A DNA stretch of 14,521 bases from DATIJJ01 sp035478795. Its GTDB lineage: Bacteria; Pseudomonadota; Gammaproteobacteria; DSM-16500. Under the pieces are notes generated by a model. It was not told the origin of the DNA, did not search any database, and worked only from the letters and a program-made list of their open reading frames with translations. Location of the stretch: assembly GCA_035478795.1 (NCBI GenBank), contig DATIJJ010000097.1, forward strand, positions 1 to 14,521, written 5' to 3'. Below are positions 1 through 6,183 of the stretch, one piece after another (position 1 is the first letter of the stretch; every line of letters begins with the position of its first letter). Made by a program: the position numbers and the translations under genes.

Positions 1-92
1 CCGAGCCGCGACCGTCAGGGAGCGTCACAGGTTCTGCAAGATATCAATGAAATTAACAAGTATTGTGACGCTCCCTGACGGTCGCGGCTCGG
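1..92. repeat. Long perfect inverted repeat (dispersed REP/MITE-like element)
   Basis: Bases 1-29 are the exact reverse complement of bases 64-92. The arms contain GAGCCGCGACCGTCAGGGAG and its complement, and enclose a 34-base AT-rich spacer (30-63). The arms start at the first base of the window, so the repeat may extend further left. The arms are much richer in G+C than the AT-rich sequence around them, which fits an inserted element. No T-run follows the right arm, so a simple intrinsic terminator is less likely, although the hairpin could still end or stabilise an upstream transcript. I see no coding capacity in it. Membership in a dispersed repeat family is inference from its form. Confidence 0.85.
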
Positions 93-108
93 ATAGGCCA
101 TCTGTTCA

Positions 109-141
109 TTTAAGACTATTTTAAGCAAATTTGTTTATTAT
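109..141 (+). promoter_or_regulatory. PmrA-like box and -10 element upstream of the 449-residue gene
   Basis: Bases 109-125 read TTTAAG-ACTAT-TTTAAG, a perfect match to the PmrA box YTTAAK-N5-YTTAAK known from enterobacteria. It also fits the Legionella/Coxiella form, a tandem cTTAA half-site repeated every 11 bases. A -10-like TATTAT lies at 136-141, 10 bases after the box; TATAGT at 139-144 is an alternative. No good -35 hexamer is visible, as expected of an activator-dependent promoter in which the box replaces the -35. The match is seen in the sequence; control by PmrA is inference, strengthened by a second box of the same layout at 1592-1625. Confidence 0.6.
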
Positions 142-176
142 AGTTACAAATAATTCATAGTGAAAACGAGGATGGC

Positions 177-1526
177 ATGCATTCGTCCAGAAAAGCCAGT
201 GCTGAAAGGGAGCCTGATACGCTCGCGGCGGATATTGCCTCTTTGAAACAATGGGTGGCAGATTTGTCCGGCAAGGCCAAGGCCGCTGCTCGCGCAGCCA
301 CTCGCAAGGCAGGGTTGTTATTGTTGGGATTTTTTAGCTTTCAGAGCCGATGGGATTATTATTTCCGAGGTTTTTTGATCGTTTCCCTGCAGTATTTCCG
401 CAGTATTTTAACAAAACACTTATATCCGGGTTCCCCTGTTCTATCCAAAAAAACGGTCGATGCGTTTTGGACGATGGCTCAAATCCGCTACGGCTTGTAT
501 CAGGCAATCAGTTGGGTTGCGCCTGCCTTTCAGTGGCTATTTCAATGGGTGGTTCCTTTTTTACGATTTTGTTCGCCCGCTGTGACATGGCTGGCTCCCG
601 TTTTCAGAGGGATCGCACACGTTTGCAGGTGGGCGTCACCTTACATTCCCTTCGTGAGTCTTGTTCTTTCTGCCATCATCGCAACAAGCGATTTCTGGTA
701 TTTGGAAAACAAAAACGGTGCAGCGACGTTAAAATGGCTGGCTGAAATATCAGGCAGTGTTTTACTCAGTGTCGGGTTCGGGCTCATGGCCTCCGGGAGT
801 GCTGTTGCAATGCTTTATACCGCACCTCTCCTGATCGGTCTTGCAGCGGGAATGGTCGCAACGGTCGGGCTGGTCAAATGTGGCTATCATTTTTACCAGG
901 CGCTGAATCATCCGGATCAGTGGAAAGAACACGCATGGAACGGAGTACAGGAAATCCTCAAAACAACGATCAGTGTGACCGCCTGTGTATTGACCTTTTT
1001 TGGAATCAGTATGGGTCAGGATGTGAGTCAGTCGTTGTTAGCCAATGGGGATGATCTTTACAAAAGTGCGGCGGTCGCAACCGATGTTGTCCTGGCAGCA
1101 GGCGGCACCCTGGTTGCAATAGACCTGATTCCGAGATTGTATACGCGCTGTCAAAAACTGTACGCCAAATGCGTTGGAGGCAAGGCAGAAGAACCTGAAC
1201 CCGTCGTTAAAAAGGTGAGAGCGACGACAAGGCATGTGATCGCTGAATTATATCTGCAATGCGAAAACCTGAAGAATGCATCAAGATCAAAAGTTCGCCA
1301 GGAAAAATTGGGCTTGTTGCTCATGGCTAAAAATGTCTGGGAAGGTGAGATGACGTATCAGGCATTTGATGAAGCTGTCAAAAAAGTAGAGAAAACGGCT
1401 TATAAAACGGGTGTATTTCATTCTTTCTGGAAAGAAACGAGTGAAACAAGGCGATTGGTAGATGAGACGCTCGCACGCCACAAACCCGCTCATACGGAAA
1501 ACCAGGCGAGAGGACATAAGCCTTGA
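177..1526 (+). CDS. Multi-pass membrane protein of unknown function, candidate PmrA-regulated effector
   Basis: I do not recognise this 449-residue protein. It begins with a charged region rich in Ala and Lys (about 1-46). Hydrophobic stretches follow at about 46-56, 63-73, 105-165, 188-235, 262-280 and 297-318, then a soluble, charged, mostly helical tail (about 320-449). Residues 113-155 hold four Trp-x-x-Pro units (W113, W124, W138, W152) spaced 11, 14 and 14 residues apart. The tail ends in a run rich in Glu, Thr, Arg and His (about 419-449), loosely like the polar, Glu-containing C-terminal signals of Dot/Icm substrates, but this is weak evidence. No enzyme motif or classical signal peptide is seen. 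GAGG at 168-171 sits five bases before the ATG; the ATG at 172 is out of frame. A PmrA-like box lies upstream at 109-125. That it is a gene is well supported by length, ribosome site and promoter; effector status is inference. Confidence 0.8.
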   Translation: MHSSRKASAEREPDTLAADIASLKQWVADLSGKAKAAARAATRKAGLLLLGFFSFQSRWDYYFRGFLIVSLQYFRSILTKHLYPGSPVLSKKTVDAFWTMAQIRYGLYQAISWVAPAFQWLFQWVVPFLRFCSPAVTWLAPVFRGIAHVCRWASPYIPFVSLVLSAIIATSDFWYLENKNGAATLKWLAEISGSVLLSVGFGLMASGSAVAMLYTAPLLIGLAAGMVATVGLVKCGYHFYQALNHPDQWKEHAWNGVQEILKTTISVTACVLTFFGISMGQDVSQSLLANGDDLYKSAAVATDVVLAAGGTLVAIDLIPRLYTRCQKLYAKCVGGKAEEPEPVVKKVRATTRHVIAELYLQCENLKNASRSKVRQEKLGLLLMAKNVWEGEMTYQAFDEAVKKVEKTAYKTGVFHSFWKETSETRRLVDETLARHKPAHTENQARGHKP

Positions 1527-1567
1527 CAGTCATTAGCTTGTTGAATTGTCAGCAGTTTTCCTTTTTT
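1523..1567 (+). terminator. Possible weak intrinsic terminator after the 449-residue gene
   Basis: TTGACAGT at 1523-1530 can pair with ATTGTCAG at 1545-1552, with two G-T wobbles, around a 14-base loop. A T-rich tract follows (1556-1567, interrupted by CC). The stem is short and AT-rich and overlaps the stop codon of the gene, so termination would be inefficient at best. Confidence 0.3.
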
Positions 1568-1591
1568 CGCCGGGCTATTTGTCCGCTTCGC

Positions 1592-1625
1592 CTTAAGGTT
1601 TCCTTAAGAATCCGTCTCTTATAAT
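1592..1625 (+). promoter_or_regulatory. PmrA-like box and consensus -10 upstream of the 626-residue gene
   Basis: Bases 1592-1608 read CTTAAG-GTTTC-CTTAAG, again a perfect YTTAAK-N5-YTTAAK PmrA box. In the Legionella/Coxiella form it reads as two nine-base half-sites (1592-1600 and 1603-1611) separated by two bases. A consensus TATAAT follows at 1620-1625, 11 bases after the box. The predicted transcription start near 1632 would put the box at about -40 to -24, overlapping where a -35 would be. No recognisable -35 hexamer is present. This layout matches the upstream gene's box almost exactly. Binding by PmrA is inference. Confidence 0.65.
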
Positions 1626-1668
1626 GAAGAGATCGAAAAAGAAAAAGGGGTAGCGATAAATCGCATCC

Positions 1669-3549
1669 ATGCCGAACTCGAAACCAAGAGCAGAAGAACG
1701 TTTACTCATCGCTGGACTCAGAGACGCCTTAAAACTGGATGGAACGTACACGGACGCGGATATTGTTGAGCTCGCCAAAATAGTCAGCACAATTAAATTA
1801 AATCCAAAAGCATTACTGATGGAAGGCGCATCCCTGTCTGAGACCGCGACGGATGATGCGGCTATTGATCGGGCCGGGCAATTGTGTGTGGATGCCCATG
1901 CGGAATACGATGCCCTTGAACAGCAGGAACGCGTAGCGAAGCTTCTGGCCAAAGGCTACCAGCATGGCAGCGCCGAGTTAGGTCTTCCCCCCGATGGTAA
2001 AAAAGCAAACCAGCTGGATAGTCAGATCCCTGATCCGGGTAATTTTTCAGATAGATGGCATAAAGGTGCTTTATGGCATACACGCGGTCGATTGTGGTGG
2101 CTGCGAGCTTACCGTCTTCTGGATATATCGGGGGCCGGATTTCTTTCGAAAGGCGTTGTGGGCAATTATGTTAGCACGTTTATCAGTGCATTGGGTTTAT
2201 CCTATTTCATCGAAGGATTTGTTGACCTCTATACCCTCGCTCGTATTTTTTTCAAACCTACGGACGCTGAAAAAACAGCAACACCCGATCCATGGGATCG
2301 ATTGCGAAACCTGGCTGCCAAAGGCAGTCGACCGACCCGCCTCTGGAACTTTCGTTGGGGTTTGGGTAATGCGCTTGATTTTATTGTGACGCTTGCCTTT
2401 ACAGCCACACCGCTGACTGCGGCCATCAAGGCAATCAACGATCTGGTCTGGTTTTTATCCGATGTGGCGGAAGAAGGCATCAAGGGTTTTCTGGAAAACA
2501 GAAAATGTAACAGACGGTTGAAAATAATCGAGAAGAGAATTCACAGCATCGAACAAAGGCTTCTTGTGCCTGGAAGAGGGCATGATGTCGAACTGATAAA
2601 GGAATTGGCGATCTGGCAACGTTACCATGCGCGCGCGCAAGAGCATAAGGCTGTGGAAATGGCTAAATGCTGGCGTGCACTTCGAGTGACTGTTTTTCTG
2701 GCACTCGGGATGGCCATCTTTTTGATACCGCAAATCACACCGATTCTGGTCGCGGCATCTCCCTTTATAACGACGATGGGCAGCTTCACCGGAAAAATGA
2801 TCGGGAGCGCTATTGCACTCCTCGGCGGTAGCATATACGGCGGATTTGGAATTGCCCTCTGGCGGGAGAGGCATAATATGTTAAGTTATATGCGACAAAA
2901 AATAACAGGCTATCATCCCTCACCGACCCAGACCCAGACCCAGACCCAAACTCAAAGCCCACCCCAAACCCCGATCCAACCCGCTGACACTCTCCCTCCC
3001 AATCCGGTATCTGATGAAATTGAAATTGAGCTCACCAAAACTATATATGAGCTTCACCATGAAAAATTGCAGGAAAAATTGCAGGTCAGTCAAAAAAATC
3101 TTCGATCGTCTGCAACGGATCATGGGCTGGGTAATAATCGCAAGGTAGAGAGGGTGAGTCTTGAAAGAATTAGAACAACGGCTCTTCTGCTGAGGGAACA
3201 TTTTGAGCGTGATCCCAAAAAACAGTTACCCCACACTCGCTCTTTGCCGGTTATCTCGCAAAAACTCAAAGTGGTGCCTCTCACTTCTGCTCAGAGTGCG
3301 CCAGTGCTAAAATATGATGCATCAAATTCGTCGGGTGATTCGCTGAGTCCACGCGCGGTAACAAGAGCTATACGACGAGCCACCTTGTTGTTTACGGAAC
3401 CACAAGCAAAACCAGCAGGATTGACTGTCCGGATTCCAGTGACTTCTTCAGAGGTTACTTCACGCAGTCCCACGTATGGAATGGCTTTTCCACATTCACA
3501 CGTTCCTCAGACGCCTGTTTACAGTCCCGTTCCCCCAGGTCGACGTTAA
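1669..3549 (+). CDS. Large membrane protein of unknown function with proline-rich repetitive tail, candidate PmrA-regulated effector
   Basis: I do not recognise this 626-residue protein. Residues 1-155 are soluble and mostly helical. Hydrophobic segments lie at about 158-181, 231-262, 338-366 and 376-397, with a basic, probably coiled-coil stretch between the second and third (about 270-335). The remaining 220 residues are soluble: a Thr-Gln repeat and Pro-rich linker (418-446), a charged helical part with the tandem unit EKLQ-EKLQ (465-472), and a Ser/Pro/Thr-rich, probably disordered end finishing in PVPPGRR. This plan of central membrane hairpins with long soluble ends resembles secreted membrane-targeted effectors of intracellular bacteria, but no catalytic motif is visible. 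The start is the first ATG after in-frame stops at 1651 and 1657. Its Shine-Dalgarno is poor: GGGG at 1647-1650 is 18 bases away. A PmrA-like box and TATAAT lie upstream, so the gene probably has its own promoter. The function is unknown. Confidence 0.8.
   Translation: MPNSKPRAEERLLIAGLRDALKLDGTYTDADIVELAKIVSTIKLNPKALLMEGASLSETATDDAAIDRAGQLCVDAHAEYDALEQQERVAKLLAKGYQHGSAELGLPPDGKKANQLDSQIPDPGNFSDRWHKGALWHTRGRLWWLRAYRLLDISGAGFLSKGVVGNYVSTFISALGLSYFIEGFVDLYTLARIFFKPTDAEKTATPDPWDRLRNLAAKGSRPTRLWNFRWGLGNALDFIVTLAFTATPLTAAIKAINDLVWFLSDVAEEGIKGFLENRKCNRRLKIIEKRIHSIEQRLLVPGRGHDVELIKELAIWQRYHARAQEHKAVEMAKCWRALRVTVFLALGMAIFLIPQITPILVAASPFITTMGSFTGKMIGSAIALLGGSIYGGFGIALWRERHNMLSYMRQKITGYHPSPTQTQTQTQTQSPPQTPIQPADTLPPNPVSDEIEIELTKTIYELHHEKLQEKLQVSQKNLRSSATDHGLGNNRKVERVSLERIRTTALLLREHFERDPKKQLPHTRSLPVISQKLKVVPLTSAQSAPVLKYDASNSSGDSLSPRAVTRAIRRATLLFTEPQAKPAGLTVRIPVTSSEVTSRSPTYGMAFPHSHVPQTPVYSPVPPGRR
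2923..2952 (+). repeat. In-frame hexanucleotide repeat, unit CAGACC
   Basis: Three perfect CAGACC units (2929-2946) are flanked by one degenerate unit on each side (CCGACC at 2923, CAAACT at 2947). The unit is read as Gln-Thr. Because it is six bases long, gain or loss of units would change the linker length without shifting the frame. Confidence 0.8.
3061..3084 (+). repeat. Tandem 12-base duplication in the 626-residue gene
   Basis: GAAAAATTGCAG occurs twice back to back (3061-3072 and 3073-3084) and encodes EKLQ-EKLQ at residues 465-472. The copies are identical, suggesting a recent in-frame duplication. Confidence 0.8.
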
Positions 3550-3557
3550 CCCGGCAC

Positions 3558-3585
3558 TTTCGCCTCGGAGAATTTCCCGTATAAT
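3558..3585 (+). promoter_or_regulatory. Probable promoter of the murE-ftsZ gene group
   Basis: A consensus TATAAT lies at 3580-3585. The best-placed -35 is poor (TTTCGC at 3558-3563, 16-base spacing). The transcript would begin near 3592, only about 13 bases before the first murE ATG (3605) and 22 before the second (3614), giving an almost leaderless message. No Shine-Dalgarno is seen before either ATG, which agrees with that. The ten bases TATAATGAAG here also occur at 1620-1629 in the promoter of the upstream gene. Confidence 0.4.
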
Positions 3586-3612
3586 GAAGCCATTTATTGC
3601 ATGAATGGCTTC
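3586..3612 (+). repeat. Hairpin covering the first murE start codon
   Basis: GAAGCCATT (3586-3594) is perfectly complementary to AATGGCTTC (3604-3612). Three further pairs inside, one of them a T-G wobble, close the stem to a three-base loop (3598-3600), making about 12 pairs. The first ATG of murE (3605) lies within the right arm and the second in-frame ATG (3614) just after it. If transcription starts near 3592, much of the left arm would be absent from that RNA, so the structure would matter only for transcripts reading through from upstream. Confidence 0.5.
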
Positions 3613-5104
3613 CATGAATCTATCCCGCTTGCTTGCAGAATTTTATCCACTGTCATTGCCCGCTGACAGGGCTATTTCCCATCTTGTGCTGGACAGTCGC
3701 CTTGTGCAACCCGGTGATGTGTTTTTTGCATTAAAAGGATCCGCACTGGATGGACGTCAATTCATTGAAGAAGCTATTCAAAAAGGCGCATGCGCTATTT
3801 TGGCTGATGGCATGGAGGCGGGTGTCGAGTTACAAAAAAATGTGCCCGTTATTTTTATTCCTGCTCTCAAAAGTCACGTCGGAAAACTGGCTGCCACTTT
3901 TTATGATCACCCTGCAAAAAAAATGCGGATGATTGGCGTGACAGGTACCAGCGGTAAAACGTCCTGCACGCAATTTATGGCGGCTTTGTTTCATCATCTG
4001 AATATAGTCTGCGGTGTGACAGGCACATTGGGAAATGGATTGTATGGACACACCACAGAAAGTGGTCTCACCACACCTGATGCGATTACGTTGCAAAAAA
4101 CACTGGCAGATTTTGTGACGCAGGGTGCGCGATTTACGGCCATGGAAGTGTCTTCCCACAGTCTTGATCAGGGACGTGTGAATGGCATCGAATTTGAGGT
4201 AGGTGTTTTTACCAATCTGAGTCGCGATCATCTGGATTATCATCACACCATGGTCGCTTACGGTGCTACCAAAAAACGGTTGTTTGATCAGACGAAACAG
4301 GCGGTGATCAATGCAGACGATGCATTTGGCCGGGAGATGCTCGATGGATTTAAACAGCGTAAAAATGTATTGGCATACAGCACAGAAACAAAGGCGGATG
4401 TGTATGCAACAGGGTTTCAATTTTCCGAAGACGGACTGCATGCCGATATTGTGACGCCGTGGGGAAACGCTGCACTTTATTCCCGCCTCGTTGGAGAATT
4501 TAATTTAAGCAATTTGCTGGCTGTCATCACGACCTTAGGTTTGCTGGATATTCCGCTCGCATCCGTGATGGACGGTATTGCAACCCTGGAACCGGTCGAA
4601 GGTCGTATGCAAATGCTGGGTGGAGATAAAAAACCGCGGGTGATTGTTGACTACGCACATAAACCGGATGCCCTCGAAAAAGTCCTCATCACGCTTCGAA
4701 AGCAATGCAGTGGAAAATTACTGTGTCTTTTTGGCTGCGGGGGTGATCGCGATCCGGGTAAACGTCCGATCATGGCACACATTGCCGAGCGTTATGCGGA
4801 TCTTGTGATGGTCACAGATGATAATCCGCGTCATGAAAAATCGGCTGATATTATTCGGGATATTATGGGTGGTTTTACCCATCCCATTTTAGTGAAAGTC
4901 GAATCGGATCGCGCGAAAGCCATTCGTGAAATTATCGCGTGTGCGGGCAGTGGGGATTGTGTTTTAATAGCCGGCAAAGGCGCCGAGACCTGGCAGCAGA
5001 CGGGTGATATCAAAAAACCCTTCAGCGATATGGAACAGGTGAAAGAGGCGCTCTCTGAAACACGCATAACCAATGGAGAAAACACCGGATGCTCGTCTGG
5101 CTGA
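3605..5104 (+). CDS. murE: UDP-MurNAc-L-Ala-D-Glu:meso-diaminopimelate ligase MurE
   Basis: MurE is the cytoplasmic ATP-dependent ligase that adds the third peptide residue to UDP-MurNAc-L-Ala-D-Glu. In residue order, the sequence shows the N-terminal UDP-binding region (LDSR and GDVFFALKG, 29-45), the ATP loop GTSGKT (114-119), TTPD (156-159), EVSSH (181-185), a Lys pair near 223 where the carbamylated lysine is expected, the third-domain DYAHKPD (349-355), and DNPR (406-409). DNPR is the signature of enzymes that add meso-diaminopimelate rather than lysine. The length of 499 is normal. The start is uncertain: ATG 3605 gives an MAS extension, while ATG 3614 gives MNLSRLLAEF, which looks more like family N-termini. 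Neither has a Shine-Dalgarno. The 3' end overlaps mraY by 16 bases, so the usual murF is not between them. Confidence 0.97.
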   Translation: MASMNLSRLLAEFYPLSLPADRAISHLVLDSRLVQPGDVFFALKGSALDGRQFIEEAIQKGACAILADGMEAGVELQKNVPVIFIPALKSHVGKLAATFYDHPAKKMRMIGVTGTSGKTSCTQFMAALFHHLNIVCGVTGTLGNGLYGHTTESGLTTPDAITLQKTLADFVTQGARFTAMEVSSHSLDQGRVNGIEFEVGVFTNLSRDHLDYHHTMVAYGATKKRLFDQTKQAVINADDAFGREMLDGFKQRKNVLAYSTETKADVYATGFQFSEDGLHADIVTPWGNAALYSRLVGEFNLSNLLAVITTLGLLDIPLASVMDGIATLEPVEGRMQMLGGDKKPRVIVDYAHKPDALEKVLITLRKQCSGKLLCLFGCGGDRDPGKRPIMAHIAERYADLVMVTDDNPRHEKSADIIRDIMGGFTHPILVKVESDRAKAIREIIACAGSGDCVLIAGKGAETWQQTGDIKKPFSDMEQVKEALSETRITNGENTGCSSG

Positions 5105-6171
5105 GTGAATTACTGGCAAAACACTTTCATTTTTTTCATGTCGTTCAATATCTGACGCTACGTGCTATTTTAAGCACGATTACAGCCCTTGGCGTTTCGT
5201 TGTTTGTGGGGCCCATCATGATTCGCTGGTTGAGTCATTATCACTTTGGTCAGGTGGTGCGAAACGATGGTCCGCAAAGTCATTTATCAAAGGCCGGTAC
5301 ACCGACCATGGGGGGTGCACTGGTACTGGTTGCCATCACACTCAGCACCTTGCTGTGGAGTGATTTGACCAATCGGTATGTGTGGCTTGTCCTGATCGTA
5401 ACGCTCGGTTTTGGTGTAATCGGCTGGGTGGATGATTATTTGAAACTGTTTTTGAAACACAGCCGCGGGTTGCCTTCGCGCTATAAATTTTTGCTTCAAT
5501 CCATTCTGGCGCTTTCGGCAGCGTGTTATCTCTATTTTACGGCGTCGACACCGACTGCCACCGAACTGGTGGTGCCTTTTTTTAAGGATCTGGCCATTCC
5601 ACTCGGTGCTTTTTTTATTGTGTTTGCATGGTTTGTCATTGTCGGTTGCAGCAATGCGGTTAATTTAACGGATGGACTGGATGGTCTCGCGATTTTGCCT
5701 GCTGTGATGGTGGCAGGGGCGCTCGGGGTCTTTGCGTATGCCAGCGGCAATTTCCATTTTGCAAAATACCTTGCGATTCCGTATGTCCCGGGGGCTGGCG
5801 AAATCATTGTATTTTGCGGTGCGCTGGTCGGTGCGGGGCTCGGTTTTTTATGGTTTAACACGTATCCTGCACAAGTTTTTATGGGCGATGTGGGCGCATT
5901 GTCTCTGGGGGCGGCACTGGGGCTGATGGCTGTTATTGTGCGTCAGGAACTGGTGCTGGTCGTGATGGGCGGTATTTTTGTGCTGGAAACCATTTCAGTC
6001 ATTTTGCAAGTGGCTTCTTTCAAACTGACCGGAAAGCGGATTTTTCGCATGGCGCCGATTCATCACCATTTTGAATTAAAGGGCTGGCCGGAGCCACGTG
6101 TCATTGTGCGGTTCTGGATTATTGCATTTGTGCTGGTCCTGTGCGGACTGGCAACGTTGAAATTGCGGTAG
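5089..6171 (+). CDS. mraY: Phospho-N-acetylmuramoyl-pentapeptide transferase MraY
   Basis: MraY is the integral inner-membrane enzyme that moves phospho-MurNAc-pentapeptide from UDP to undecaprenyl phosphate, forming lipid I. The protein is 360 residues, the same as the E. coli enzyme, and starts MLVWL as is typical. Visible motifs are GTPTMGG (70-76), the Asp pair D115-D116 in GWVDDYLK, NLTDGLDG (192-199), FMGDVGA (264-270, with D267), and the cytoplasmic HHH motif in PIHHHFELKG (323-332). Catalytic residues D115, D116 and D267 are all present. About ten hydrophobic segments span the chain. GGAG at 5075-5078, inside murE, serves as ribosome site. The 16-base overlap with murE suggests translational coupling. 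Confidence 0.98.
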   Translation: MLVWLSELLAKHFHFFHVVQYLTLRAILSTITALGVSLFVGPIMIRWLSHYHFGQVVRNDGPQSHLSKAGTPTMGGALVLVAITLSTLLWSDLTNRYVWLVLIVTLGFGVIGWVDDYLKLFLKHSRGLPSRYKFLLQSILALSAACYLYFTASTPTATELVVPFFKDLAIPLGAFFIVFAWFVIVGCSNAVNLTDGLDGLAILPAVMVAGALGVFAYASGNFHFAKYLAIPYVPGAGEIIVFCGALVGAGLGFLWFNTYPAQVFMGDVGALSLGAALGLMAVIVRQELVLVVMGGIFVLETISVILQVASFKLTGKRIFRMAPIHHHFELKGWPEPRVIVRFWIIAFVLVLCGLATLKLR

Positions 6172-6183
6172 GATAAATTGATG
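6170..6183 (+). promoter_or_regulatory. Ribosome site deciding the murD start
   Basis: AGGA at 6170-6173 overlaps the mraY stop codon. It is seven bases from ATG 6181 but only four from the in-frame TTG at 6178. ATG 6181 is therefore the better start. Confidence 0.6.

Noticed and set aside
1..92. CRISPR repeat or tRNA/rRNA feature at the left edge
   Set aside because: The two arms are inverted, not direct, with a single spacer; no clover-leaf or rRNA-like sequence is present.
172..176. ATG at 172 as an alternative start of the first gene
   Set aside because: It is in a different frame from the 449-codon gene, and GAGG spacing suits ATG 177.
350..745. Second plus-strand frame of 131 codons inside the 449-residue gene
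   Set aside because: No ribosome site, no motif, and fully nested in a longer gene that has its own promoter and ribosome site.
1624..1653. Tiny upstream frame MKRSKKKKG before the 626-residue gene as a regulatory leader peptide
   Set aside because: Its ATG overlaps the -10 element TATAAT and so would lie upstream of the transcription start; it is unlikely to be transcribed from that promoter.
3494..3557. Intrinsic terminator after the 626-residue gene
   Set aside because: I found no stem followed by a T-run between its end and the murE promoter, so read-through into murE remains possible.
3830..4441. Minus-strand open frame of 203 codons opposite murE
   Set aside because: Cys- and His-rich product without motifs, entirely inside the certain murE gene; a shadow frame.
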